Part shown: positions 7,391 through 14,723 of the stretch, in pieces
Layout of the letters: the number at the start of each line of letters is the position of its first letter
How positions within the stretch are numbered: position 1 is the first letter of the stretch
Assembly (NCBI GenBank): GCA_040235375.1
Contig: JBECKQ010000107.1
Location: forward strand, 1 to 27,487
Length of the DNA: 27,487 bases
Source of the DNA: JBECKQ01 sp040235375
GTDB lineage: Bacteria > Planctomycetota > Phycisphaerae > UBA1845
Reading direction: 5' to 3'
Program-made: the position numbers and the translations under genes
The notes under the pieces: generated by a model
What the model was told of the DNA's origin: nothing
The model's database searches: none
The model's input: only the letters and a program-made list of their open reading frames with translations

Positions 7391-8140
7391 ATGCGTACCA
7401 AGGCCAACATCCGAGCCGTTGTCTTCGACATCGGCGGCACCCTGCTGGACTTCAGCGTTCCCGAGACCCGCAGCCACTACCACGCCTGCATCCGCTCCGG
7501 CTACGACTACCTGGCCGGATGCGACGTGCCTCTGCCGCCGTTTCCGCGGTACCTCGGAAGTCTGGAACGTCGGCTGGCCTGGGCCTTTCTCTGGACCCGT
7601 CTCACCGGCGGGGAGATCAGCGCCATCGACGGGATCGAGGCGTTCCACCGCGCCATGGGGGCCGAGCTGACACCGGATCAACTCCACGAAGTGGCCCTGC
7701 GCTTCTATGCCCCGACGCGCGCCATCGCCCACGCCCGCCCCGGCTGCGCCGATGCCGTTGCCGAACTCGACCGCCGCGGCTATCGCCTGGGCATCATCTC
7801 GAACACGATCGCTCCGCCTGTCGCCTTGGACGAGCACTTGCAGGCCGAGGGCCTGCTCGAGCATTTCCCCGTCCGCGTGTACTCCTGCGCGGCCGGCACG
7901 CGCAAGCCGTACCGCAGAATCTTCGAGCTTGCCTTGGCCGAGATGAACATACCGGCAGACCGGACGCTGTATGTCGGCGACCGCCCGAACATCGACGTGA
8001 AGGGCGCGACGCGTGCCGGCATGTGGTCCGCACTGCGGTGCACCGATGGTCGGTCGAACCACGTCCGCCCTCGGCCGGACTTTTGTATCCGACAGATCGC
8101 CGATCTGCTCGACATTCTGCCGAGTCGAGAGCCATCATGA
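7391..8140 (+). CDS. HAD-superfamily hydrolase (phosphatase-like)
   Basis: A 249-residue cytosolic HAD hydrolase. Motif I is D13-I-G-G-T17 with the nucleophile D13; the usual second Asp (D+2) is Gly, as in a subset of the superfamily. Motif II is I-I-S-N-T, motif III the Lys in T-R-K-P-Y, and motif IV Y-V-G-D-R-P-N-I-D. An all-helical cap lies between motifs I and II (about residues 20-110), marking subfamily I. The substrate is unknown. The ATG at 7391 is chosen because it starts just before the first beta-strand; the reading frame is open further upstream, but that stretch runs through the palindromic repeat and antisense to the upstream gene. No clear Shine-Dalgarno is present. Its stop overlaps the aat start as ATGA, so the two are translationally coupled. 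Loss of D+2 leaves open that it is not a classical phosphatase. Confidence 0.85.
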   Translation: MRTKANIRAVVFDIGGTLLDFSVPETRSHYHACIRSGYDYLAGCDVPLPPFPRYLGSLERRLAWAFLWTRLTGGEISAIDGIEAFHRAMGAELTPDQLHEVALRFYAPTRAIAHARPGCADAVAELDRRGYRLGIISNTIAPPVALDEHLQAEGLLEHFPVRVYSCAAGTRKPYRRIFELALAEMNIPADRTLYVGDRPNIDVKGATRAGMWSALRCTDGRSNHVRPRPDFCIRQIADLLDILPSREPS

Positions 8141-8721
8141 GCCGGGAGCTGTCGCCATCACTGCTGCTGTCCGCCTACGCGCAGGGCATCTTCCCGATGG
8201 GCGATGAAGACGGCGAGCTCTATTGGTATACCGCCGACCCCCGCGCGATCATCGAGCCGGAGCATCTGCACGTTTCGCGCAGCCTTCGCCTGCTCTGCCG
8301 CCAGGGCCGCTTCCGCGTCACCGTGAACGTCGCGTTCGAAGACGTGATCGCCGGCTGCGCCGACCGCCCGGAGGGCACGTGGATCAGCGACGACATTCAC
8401 GATGCCTACGTCGCGCTTCACGAACGCGGCTATGCCCACTCGGTCGAGTCGTGGGCGGATGCGCAGCTCGCCGGGGGCATCTACGGCGTGGCAATCGGCG
8501 GCGCGTTCTTCGGCGAGAGCATGTTCCACCGCGTCAGCAACGCTTCCAAAGTTGCCCTCGTGAGCCTCGTCCAGCGTCTGCGCGATCGCGGCTTCCTGTT
8601 TCTCGATATCCAGTTCGCCACGCCGCACCTGAAGCGTTTCGGCTGCATCGAAATCCCCCGCGCCGAGTACCTCCGCCGCCTGGATATGGCGCTGAAGATG
8701 CGGTGCACTTTTGTGGATTAG
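8137..8721 (+). CDS. aat: Leucyl/phenylalanyl-tRNA--protein transferase
   Basis: A 194-residue aminoacyl-transferase of the bacterial N-degron pathway. It moves Leu or Phe from aminoacyl-tRNA to proteins with N-terminal Arg or Lys so that ClpS/ClpAP can degrade them. The family's conserved stations are all here in order: Y-A-Q-G-I-F-P-M-G near the N-terminus, W-Y-T-A-D-P-R, T-W-I-S, H-S-V-E-S-W, G-G-I-Y-G-V-A-I-G-G-A-F-F-G-E-S-M-F and the D-I-Q-F-A-T-P-H-L segment. Length is close to the family norm minus a short N-terminal extension. The ATG at 8137 overlaps the HAD stop by 4 bp and has GAGAG about 6 bp upstream in the HAD 3' end. No clpS or clpA gene is in the window. The downstream region holds a long inverted repeat that may end transcription. 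Confidence 0.95.
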   Translation: MSRELSPSLLLSAYAQGIFPMGDEDGELYWYTADPRAIIEPEHLHVSRSLRLLCRQGRFRVTVNVAFEDVIAGCADRPEGTWISDDIHDAYVALHERGYAHSVESWADAQLAGGIYGVAIGGAFFGESMFHRVSNASKVALVSLVQRLRDRGFLFLDIQFATPHLKRFGCIEIPRAEYLRRLDMALKMRCTFVD

Positions 8722-8761
8722 GCAGGGGTGCAGGGACCGGCTCCCAGAGACGAGGAGGGAG

Positions 8762-8868
8762 AGGGTCAGGCGTCTTTTTGCAGGTGCCGGTGCGCATGGT
8801 CTTCGGGCGACGTTGGCGTGGCCGCTCGCCGGGGTCTGCTGGGCTTGTGCAAAAAGAAGCCAGACCCT
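8762..8868. repeat. Long imperfect inverted repeat between convergent genes
   Basis: Two 21-bp arms, 8762-8782 and 8848-8868, are reverse complements at 19 of 21 positions (left arm begins AGGGTCAGGCGTC and ends TTTTTGCA; the right arm read on the other strand begins AGGGTCTGGCTTC with the same end). They enclose 65 bp of GC-rich DNA. The right arm stops 1 bp before the sulfotransferase stop codon. Each arm contains T5 in the outward-to-inward sense, so RNA from either strand would form a large hairpin. It could act as a bidirectional terminator, or be a MITE/REP-like insertion. No target-site duplication is obvious. Confidence 0.6.
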
Positions 8869-8869
8869 G

Positions 8870-9445
8870 TCACTTGCGGTTGCGGTACAGGCGGGAATCG
8901 ATCTTTTCGCGCATCGCCGGCACGTTCAGGCGCCCGTCGAAGAACTGGTTGATCCGCACGATGTCGTCGGCCGGATCGTCGAGCAGCTTGTTGTAGTTGA
9001 CGTACAGGACCTTGAAGTTCTTCTGCGCGCGCAGCCACTCGGTGACTTGGTCGAGGTGCTTGATGAACATCACGCGCATCTGCTCGTCGGTCACGTCGTC
9101 CTTGTCGGTTCCGCGGCGGATCAGCATCTTTTTCTGCGAGGCGAGGACCTCGTCGAGATTGCGCCGCATGAAGACGACCCGGTACTCGTACTCCGGCGGC
9201 ATATCGAACAGCAGCTGCGAGATGCCCTTGACCACCTTGCCCCTGGCCTCGGGCAGCCAGTCCTTGTCCGTCTTGATCTTCTTGATGCGCTCGAACTCGT
9301 AGTAGCCCTTGGGATTGTCCTCGTCGGCCGTGCGGATACCGTCGGCCAGCACTTCCATGCCGCCCGCCTCGAGCATGCTCATCATCATCGAGGTCCCCGA
9401 GCGGGGCAGGCCGGATACGATCGTGATTGTCTCGCTGTCCTGCAT
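8870..9445 (-). CDS. PAPS-dependent sulfotransferase family protein
   Basis: A 191-residue P-loop protein of the sulfotransferase superfamily, expected to transfer sulfate from PAPS to a hydroxyl or amino group and release 3',5'-ADP. Residues 12-19 (G-L-P-R-S-G-T-S) form the 5'-phosphosulfate loop, and R94-R95...S103 after a hydrophobic strand (V-V-F-M) matches the 3'-phosphate site. The N-P-K-G-Y-Y-E-F-E box at 44-52 is typical of a bacterial subgroup. It is shorter than most carbohydrate sulfotransferases. The ATG at 9445 is preferred over the GTG at 9454 because AAGGG lies 8 nt upstream. It is the third gene of an operon with sat and an nrnA-type phosphoesterase (27-bp gap), which fits supply of PAPS precursor and removal of 3',5'-ADP. 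The acceptor is unknown; no signal peptide is visible, so the enzyme should be cytosolic. Confidence 0.83.
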   Translation of the reverse strand: MQDSETITIVSGLPRSGTSMMMSMLEAGGMEVLADGIRTADEDNPKGYYEFERIKKIKTDKDWLPEARGKVVKGISQLLFDMPPEYEYRVVFMRRNLDEVLASQKKMLIRRGTDKDDVTDEQMRVMFIKHLDQVTEWLRAQKNFKVLYVNYNKLLDDPADDIVRINQFFDGRLNVPAMREKIDSRLYRNRK

Positions 9446-9472
9446 CTCGCACACCCTTTCAATACACGCTCG

Positions 9473-10531
9473 TTACCAGCTCGCACGGCGCTGCTGTTCG
9501 CCGGTCGATGGGGCAATGCGCGATACCGCGCGCTGCTGACGTCTCAATGCCTCGGTCGCGGCCGGTATCACCCGGGCCACGGCCTTGTCCACGGCGCAAT
9601 CCAGCACGGCGCCGGCCGCTTCCGCGTGCCCGCCGCCGCCAAACTGGCGCGCCAGCTCCAGGACGCGCGTTCCCTGCTCGCCCCGGAAGTTCATACGCGT
9701 CCTGCCCTTCACGCCCTCGGTGAACAAAATCGCGATCCTGATGCCCTTGAGCGACCGCGGGATGTTTACCTGGTCGTCGATGTCGGCGGCCGTGCAGCCC
9801 GCGCCGACGATCTCGTCGTAGCTGGCCGTGCTATAGGCGATCTCGTCGCCGGCGGCCAGCCGCGTGTTGTTCAGGATCACCCGGCGCAGATCAAGTTCGC
9901 GTTCGCCCTGCGAACGGTTGATGCGCTCGCCCAGATCGCCTACGCGCGCCCCGCGCTCGACGAGATCGGCGGCCACGCGAAGCGTCTCCGGCCGCGTCGA
10001 GGAAACGGAGAATCCCACCGTATCGGTATAGACGCCGGCGTACAGCAGCGAGGCCGTGATCGCGTCGATCTTTCGCCCGCCGGCGACGAGCAGGGCGTAG
10101 ATCAGCTCGCTCGAACTGGCGGCGTCGTCCACGATCCAGTTGGCATCGCCGAATCGCGTGTTGCTCACGTGGTGATCGACGTTGACCAGCTTCTTCTTCG
10201 ATCGCCATTGCGCCGGCGCGTCGGCCGGCAGGTTCAGTCGGCTCTCCTTCGCGGTGTCGACGACGAGGATTGTGTCGGCGCGATCGAGATCGGCGCGCCT
10301 CGCCGAACTCACCTCGCTCCATTCGCACAGGAAGGCCAGGCGCTCGGAGACACCGCCCGCCGGCAGGCATACGCTGATCCTGCATCCGTTTGTCGCCCAT
10401 GCTCGCGCGAACGCCAGCATCGCGCCGAGGCAGTCGGCGTCGGGCGTGACGTGCCCGACGCACACGAGCTGTCGCGAAGCCTCGAGCGCAGCGGTTACCT
10501 CCTCCGGCGGTTGTTTCAGGAACGCTTCCAT
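9473..10531 (-). CDS. nrnA: DHH-family phosphoesterase (nanoRNase / pAp phosphatase NrnA-like)
   Basis: A 352-residue DHH-DHHA1 phosphoesterase. The N-terminal DHH domain shows H27-V-T-P-D31-A-D33, D92-T-A-K, and D119-H120-H121, the ligands of two Mn ions. The C-terminal DHHA1 domain has the F-G-G-G-G-H box near residue 305 that binds the substrate. NrnA enzymes degrade 2-5-nt RNAs and also dephosphorylate 3',5'-ADP (pAp) to AMP. The second activity fits its place between sat (28 bp upstream) and a sulfotransferase (27 bp downstream), because pAp is the by-product of sulfotransfer. The ATG at 10531 has AGGTGG 9 nt upstream. Length is slightly above the roughly 320 usual for NrnA, owing to an Arg-rich C-terminal tail. 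From sequence alone the balance between nanoRNase and pAp phosphatase activity cannot be decided. Confidence 0.9.
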   Translation of the reverse strand: MEAFLKQPPEEVTAALEASRQLVCVGHVTPDADCLGAMLAFARAWATNGCRISVCLPAGGVSERLAFLCEWSEVSSARRADLDRADTILVVDTAKESRLNLPADAPAQWRSKKKLVNVDHHVSNTRFGDANWIVDDAASSSELIYALLVAGGRKIDAITASLLYAGVYTDTVGFSVSSTRPETLRVAADLVERGARVGDLGERINRSQGERELDLRRVILNNTRLAAGDEIAYSTASYDEIVGAGCTAADIDDQVNIPRSLKGIRIAILFTEGVKGRTRMNFRGEQGTRVLELARQFGGGGHAEAAGAVLDCAVDKAVARVIPAATEALRRQQRAVSRIAPSTGEQQRRASW

Positions 10532-10559
10532 CCCATGCCGCCACCTGCGCCTTGTTCGC

Positions 10560-11708
10560 TCAAGACTCCTTCATCGCTTCGATGAGTATGTCGGCCACTT
10601 CCGGTCGCGTGAACTCCTCGGGCGGGCGCTGGCCGGCCCGCAGCATCTCCCGGACTTTTGTGCCCGACAGGAAGATCTGGTCGCCATCGATCTTCGGGAA
10701 GGTCTTGCCGCTGACCATGCCGCCGGCCTTCCTGGACCAGGCCGCGTGCTCGAACTTGAGCGGGGTGATCTTCAGCCCCTGCGGCTCGATCTCGTCGAAA
10801 ATCTCCTGCGCGTCATACGTTCCGTAGTACGAACCGACACCGGCGTGGTCGCGCCCGACGATGAAGTGGCTGCATCCGTAGTTCTGCCGCATGATTGCGT
10901 GCAGGATCGCCTCGCGCGGGCCGGCGTAGCGCATCGCCGCCGGCAGCACGGACAGCATCGTGTGGTCCGGGTGATAGTAGTTGTCGATCAGCACCTTGTA
11001 GCATCGCATCCGCACGCCGGCGGGAATGTCGCCCGGCTGCGTCTGGCCCACGAGCGGATGGATGAGCAGGCCGTCGCAAATCTCCTGGGCGCACTTCGTC
11101 AGGTACTCGTGGGCCCGGTGAATCGGGTTTCGCGTCTGGAAGGCGACGACCGTCGCCCAGCCGCGCTCGGCGAATTCCGCCCGCGTCTGTTCGGGCCACA
11201 GGTTGTATTCGGGGAACTCCACGTCGTGGCGCGGCGTCACCACGTCCACCGGGCCCGCCAGGCAGACATCCCCCTCTTCCATCAGCACCTTCACACCGGG
11301 GTGGGCCTGGTCCTCCGTCTTGAACACGCTGACGGCCTGCTTCTTCTTATCGTGCGGATACTTCTCGCGAACGGTGAGGTAGCCGAGCACGCGGTCCTTA
11401 TCGTCGTTGAGCTGAACAATATCGCCGGCGGAAACGGCATCCGCCGTCGCATTGTCTACGGCGCAGGTGATCGGCGCCGGCCAGACGACGCCGCTCGATA
11501 TCTTCATGCCGTCGCAGACGCTGTGGTAGTCCGCTTCGCCCATGAAGCCCTCGAGGGGGCTGAACGCGCCGATGGCGATCAGTTCGAGGTCGCATTGCTG
11601 ACGTTCGGTCAGGCGGATCGTCGCCTTGGCCTTGCGACCGGCCGCCTTTGCGTCGATACGATTGATCAGTTTGCCGCCGTGTGGTTCGACCAGGTGCCGC
11701 GTGCTCAT
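10560..11708 (-). CDS. sat: Sulfate adenylyltransferase (ATP sulfurylase)
   Basis: A 382-residue single-chain ATP sulfurylase of the Sat type, making adenosine 5'-phosphosulfate (APS) from ATP and sulfate. The PUA-like N-terminal domain (about 1-165) is followed by the catalytic domain with Q191-T-R-N-P-I-H-R-A-H200 (the HxxH nucleotide site), M259-R-Y-A-G-P-R-E-A and G285-R-D-H-A-G-V-G292. There is no fused APS kinase domain, so PAPS would need a CysC encoded elsewhere. Sat of this type serves either assimilation, dissimilation or sulfation; no aprAB, dsr or cysH is nearby, while a pAp phosphatase and a sulfotransferase follow within 30 bp each, favouring sulfation. The ATG at 11708 has AAGGAAGGGG about 9 nt upstream. 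A promoter-like pair lies 76-104 bp upstream. Confidence 0.95.
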   Translation of the reverse strand: MSTRHLVEPHGGKLINRIDAKAAGRKAKATIRLTERQQCDLELIAIGAFSPLEGFMGEADYHSVCDGMKISSGVVWPAPITCAVDNATADAVSAGDIVQLNDDKDRVLGYLTVREKYPHDKKKQAVSVFKTEDQAHPGVKVLMEEGDVCLAGPVDVVTPRHDVEFPEYNLWPEQTRAEFAERGWATVVAFQTRNPIHRAHEYLTKCAQEICDGLLIHPLVGQTQPGDIPAGVRMRCYKVLIDNYYHPDHTMLSVLPAAMRYAGPREAILHAIMRQNYGCSHFIVGRDHAGVGSYYGTYDAQEIFDEIEPQGLKITPLKFEHAAWSRKAGGMVSGKTFPKIDGDQIFLSGTKVREMLRAGQRPPEEFTRPEVADILIEAMKES

Positions 11709-11783
11709 GAATGGCTGCCCCTTCCTTCGCGCAGAAAATCATCGGTATGCGTAGCTCATCCTCTTCCGCAAAGCAGAGGGGCG

Positions 11784-11812
11784 AGAATAGGGTATGCAAA
11801 GCGCGATTGCAA
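11784..11812 (-). promoter_or_regulatory. Putative promoter for the sat-nrnA-sulfotransferase operon
   Basis: On the minus strand TTGCAA (11812-11807) is followed by a 17-bp spacer and TATTCT (11789-11784), each matching the sigma70 consensus at four of six positions. Initiation would fall near 11777, about 70 nt before the sat ATG. It lies within the 180-bp gap after infC, which supports sat being a separate transcription unit from thrS-infC. I saw no convincing terminator in the gap. Called by eye. Confidence 0.38.
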
Positions 11813-11888
11813 CCGGAGGAGACGAGGTCCGCCGGAATGGCTGCTCTCCGCCCGGCGCGGTCGGCTACTGCGTGCAGAAAGCCGCCTG

Positions 11889-12428
11889 TCAGGCGCCGCC
11901 GGCGGATTGCTTGGCCTTCGGGGACGCCTTGGCCGGGGCCAGCACCATCGTCATTCGACGCCCTTCGTACCTCGCCGCACGTTCGAGCTTGGCGGTTTCG
12001 CTGAAACGCTCGGCAATCTCGTTGAACGATTGCAGGGCGAGGTCGCGGTGCTGCCGCTCGCGCCCGCGAAACAGCATGGTGAACTGGACCTTGTGTCCCT
12101 CGGCGAGGAATCGCTCCGCGCGCTTGAGCTTGATCTCGCGATCGTGGTCGTCCGTCTTGGGCCGCAAGCGGACCTCCTTGAGCGTGATCTGCTGGCCGGT
12201 CTGGTGCTTCTGCTTCTTCTTGAGGAGGTACTTGTGCTTGCCGTAGTCCATGATGCGGCAAACCGGCGGCCTCTCCTGCGGGGCGACCTCCACCAGATCC
12301 AGCCCGCGCTCCCGGCTCATCCGAAGCGCCTCGGCCGTATCGACGATACCGCACTGAACGTTGTTATCGTCGATCAAACGGATCGGCGTAATGCGGATCT
12401 GCTCGTTCAATCGAAGTGGTTTCGGGAT
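11889..12428 (-). CDS. infC: Translation initiation factor IF-3 (AUC start)
   Basis: A 179-residue IF-3, which binds the 30S subunit, blocks premature 50S joining and proofreads the start codon. The N-domain begins with the typical N-E-Q-I-R box followed by R-L-I-D, the linker has Y-G-K-H-K-Y and a Lys-rich stretch, and the C-domain shows the L-K-E-V-R-L-R-P segment and M-T-M-V-L-A-P near the end. The first ordinary start in frame is TTG at 12410, but that would clip the usual N-terminal K-P-x-R-x-N segment. The codon ATC at 12428-12426 restores it (P-K-P-L-R-L-N) and has AAGGA exactly 7 nt upstream; an in-frame TAG lies two codons further up. Non-AUG AUU/AUC/AUA starts are the known basis of infC autoregulation. 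It follows thrS by 74 bp. A short Ala/Lys-rich tail ends the protein. Confidence 0.95.
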   Translation of the reverse strand: MPKPLRLNEQIRITPIRLIDDNNVQCGIVDTAEALRMSRERGLDLVEVAPQERPPVCRIMDYGKHKYLLKKKQKHQTGQQITLKEVRLRPKTDDHDREIKLKRAERFLAEGHKVQFTMLFRGRERQHRDLALQSFNEIAERFSETAKLERAARYEGRRMTMVLAPAKASPKAKQSAGGA

Positions 12429-12440
12429 GGTCTATTCCTT
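12426..12440 (-). promoter_or_regulatory. infC: Ribosome-binding site and AUC start codon of infC
   Basis: On the minus strand AAGGA (12440-12436) is followed by seven bases and ATC (12428-12426). The position fits the conserved IF-3 N-terminus better than the TTG six codons downstream, which has no Shine-Dalgarno at a useful distance (CCACTTCGA precedes it). IF-3 rejects non-canonical starts, so an AUC start lets the factor repress its own translation, as known for AUU in E. coli infC. Confidence 0.82.
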
Positions 12441-12473
12441 TTCTGCTGCCCGACCTTACTTTTCAGTGACTGT

Positions 12474-12501
12474 GCGCCGCGCGTCGGGCGCGTGGCGGCG
12501 C
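12474..12501 (-). terminator. Hairpin just after thrS, between thrS and infC
   Basis: Starting 1 bp after the thrS stop, GCGCCG-CCA-CGCG is followed by a 5-nt loop and CGCG-CGGCGC. The ten base pairs are all G-C and are interrupted only by a CCA bulge. No T-tract follows, so it is unlikely to be an efficient intrinsic terminator. It may be a partial attenuator, an RNA-processing site, or a 3' stabiliser that sets the thrS-to-infC ratio. Confidence 0.4.
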
Positions 12502-12502
12502 G

Positions 12503-14683
12503 TCACTTCTCGATAAGCGCCTCCGGACGCTTCTTGCCTTTCGTCTGAATCTCCAGGATGCAGCCCTCGATGAACTGCGCCAGCGGGAAGGTTCCCATCG
12601 TCGTGCCATCGCGACCGTTCACGTTGACCGTTCCGTCGGCTGCCTCGGTCTCGCCGACGACCAGGATGTACGGAATCTTCATGGCCCGCAGGCGGTGCTT
12701 CTTCGGTCCGATCTTGTCGCTGCCGATATCCAACTGGGCGCGCAGTCCGGCGTCAAGCAGACGCTGATAGACCTTCACACCGTAGTCGGCGCTTTTTTCG
12801 CTGACGGTCCCCACAGCCACCTGCACCGGCGCCAGCCACAGCGGGAACGCCCCGGCAAAATGCTCGATCAGGATGCCGACGAACCGTTCCAGGCTGCCGA
12901 GCGGGGCCCGGTGGATCATCACCGGCCGGTGTTCGCGATTGTCGCGCCCCACGTAGGTCAGGTCGAACCGCTCGGGCAGATTGTAGTCCACCTGCACGGT
13001 GCCGAGCTGCCATTCCCGGCCGATGCAGTCCTTCACGATGAAGTCCACCTTCGGCCCGTAGAACGCCGCTTCACCGCGCTCCTCTTCCGCCCGCAGGTTC
13101 ATCGCCGCGACTGCTGCGCGAATGTCGGTTTCGGCCCGATCCCAAAGCTCGGGTGGGCCGGTGTACTTCGACGAATCCGGGTCACGAAGACCGATCCTGG
13201 CGCGGTAGTCGTGGAAGTCGACGGTGGTCAGCACGAGCTGCGACAGCTCAATCGTACTCCTGAGCTCGTCGATCAACTGGTCCGGCGTGCAGAAGATGTG
13301 CGCGTCGTCCTGCGTGAAGCCGCGGACGCGGATCATCCCGCCCAACTCGCCCGACTGCTCGTAGCGATGCACCAGGCCGAACTCCGCCAGGCGGACCGGC
13401 AGGTCGCGATAGCTACGCGGCTGGGCCTTGTACACGTGAATGTGATGCGGGCAGTTCATCGGCCGCAGCAGGTAGCCTTCCTCCGCACGAAGGGCCTTGT
13501 CCACGGCGGCGGCCATGGCCTCGAACTCGCTCTGCAGACCGAGCCCCGGAATCTCTCCGTAAGTCTGGATGACGGCGTCGGCGAAGCGGCGAACGCCCGC
13601 CATCGCCTCATCGCGACGCGGCCCGGAGTGCTCGGCGGCGCGGCGCAGCATGTTGTGCAGGTTGAAGAGGGCCCGGCCGCGATCGGTCTCGTACAGCGGT
13701 GGAAATTGCGAGTCCTGGTAGTAGGGATAGTGGCCGCTCGTGCGGTAGAGATCGAGGCGGCCGATGGCCGGCGTGTAGACCGGCTGGAAACCGCGGATGA
13801 CCAGCTCGGCCTTGATGAAGTTCTCGAGCATCATGCGAACGATTGCGCCGGCCGGCTGCCACAGCACTAGGCCGCTGCCGACCTGCGGGCTGATGGTGAA
13901 CAGGTTGAGCGTCCGGCCGAGCACGCGGTGGTCGCGCTTCTTGGCTTCTTCTAGCTGCTGCTCAAACTGGCGGAGTGATTTTCTCTTGAAGAACGCCGTG
14001 CCGTAGACCCGCTGCAACTGCTGCTCGTTGACGTCCCCGCGATAGTACGAGCCGCTGACCTGGCGGATCTTGAATGCGCCGATCCGGCCGGTCGAGGGAA
14101 TGTGCGGACCGCGGCAGAGGTCTTCGAAGTCGTGCTGCGGATCGTCTCCGGTGACGTAAAAACTGAGCGTGTCCCCTTCGGCGCGCTCGGCGTTGTCGAC
14201 CTTGAAGCGGTTGCCTTCGCTCTCGAGCTTGGCCATGGCCGCGCTTCGCGGAATGTCTATCCGTTTGAACGGGCGGTCCGCCTTGATGATCTGCTGCATC
14301 TTCTCTTCGATCTGGTCGAAGTCCTCGGGCGTGATGCTGTGGCTGGTATCGACGTCGTAATAGAAGCCGTCCTCGACCGGCGGGCCGTAGGCGAGCTTCG
14401 TATCGGGGAACAGCGAGCAGAGAGCCTCCGCCATGACGTGGGCGGTGCTGTGCCGCAACAGCCACAGGCTGTCGGCATTGTCGTCGTTATCGGTCAGCAG
14501 TTCGATGGAGCAGTCGCCCGGGAGGGGGGCGTACAGGTCACGTATGGTGCGGTCGCCGTTGATGGTGCACACGGCGCCGATGGCCGCCTTGGCCAGTGAG
14601 GGGCTGATCTGCGCCGCCACGTCGTAGCCGCTGGCGCCCTCGTTCACGGTGAGTTGGGAGCCGTCCGGAAGGGTGACTTTCAA
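12503..14683 (-). CDS. thrS: Threonyl-tRNA synthetase (with a family-atypical insertion)
   Basis: A 726-residue class II aminoacyl-tRNA synthetase charging tRNA-Thr. The TGS domain (1-63) is followed by the editing domain with H78-S-T-A-H82 and C190-R-G-P-H194, the catalytic core with the R-P-M-N-C411-P-H-H motif, F-T-Q-D-D-A-H462-I-F, and motif 3 near H-R-A-P-L-G-S-L-E-R-F. C411, H462 and the later His are the zinc ligands. A C-terminal anticodon-binding domain ends the protein. It is about 80 residues longer than E. coli ThrRS, mostly through an Arg/Ala-rich helical insertion at roughly 332-402, between G-H-Y-P-Y-Y and the C411 motif. The start is TTG at 14683, forced because K-V-T-L-P-D-G is the normal N-terminus and no ATG or GTG is in frame just upstream. 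A promoter and two inverted repeats precede it. infC follows, giving the widespread thrS-infC order. Confidence 0.96.
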   Translation of the reverse strand: MKVTLPDGSQLTVNEGASGYDVAAQISPSLAKAAIGAVCTINGDRTIRDLYAPLPGDCSIELLTDNDDNADSLWLLRHSTAHVMAEALCSLFPDTKLAYGPPVEDGFYYDVDTSHSITPEDFDQIEEKMQQIIKADRPFKRIDIPRSAAMAKLESEGNRFKVDNAERAEGDTLSFYVTGDDPQHDFEDLCRGPHIPSTGRIGAFKIRQVSGSYYRGDVNEQQLQRVYGTAFFKRKSLRQFEQQLEEAKKRDHRVLGRTLNLFTISPQVGSGLVLWQPAGAIVRMMLENFIKAELVIRGFQPVYTPAIGRLDLYRTSGHYPYYQDSQFPPLYETDRGRALFNLHNMLRRAAEHSGPRRDEAMAGVRRFADAVIQTYGEIPGLGLQSEFEAMAAAVDKALRAEEGYLLRPMNCPHHIHVYKAQPRSYRDLPVRLAEFGLVHRYEQSGELGGMIRVRGFTQDDAHIFCTPDQLIDELRSTIELSQLVLTTVDFHDYRARIGLRDPDSSKYTGPPELWDRAETDIRAAVAAMNLRAEEERGEAAFYGPKVDFIVKDCIGREWQLGTVQVDYNLPERFDLTYVGRDNREHRPVMIHRAPLGSLERFVGILIEHFAGAFPLWLAPVQVAVGTVSEKSADYGVKVYQRLLDAGLRAQLDIGSDKIGPKKHRLRAMKIPYILVVGETEAADGTVNVNGRDGTTMGTFPLAQFIEGCILEIQTKGKKRPEALIEK

Positions 14684-14723
14684 CCGTCTGCCCGTCGCAT
14701 TGGGTTCGTTCTGTCTTTCTCCA

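Noticed and set aside
8711..12548. Two long plus-strand frames (8711-10585 and 10182-12548) opposite sulfotransferase, nrnA, sat and infC
   Set aside because: They lie antisense to four recognised genes and overlap each other; no motif supports them.
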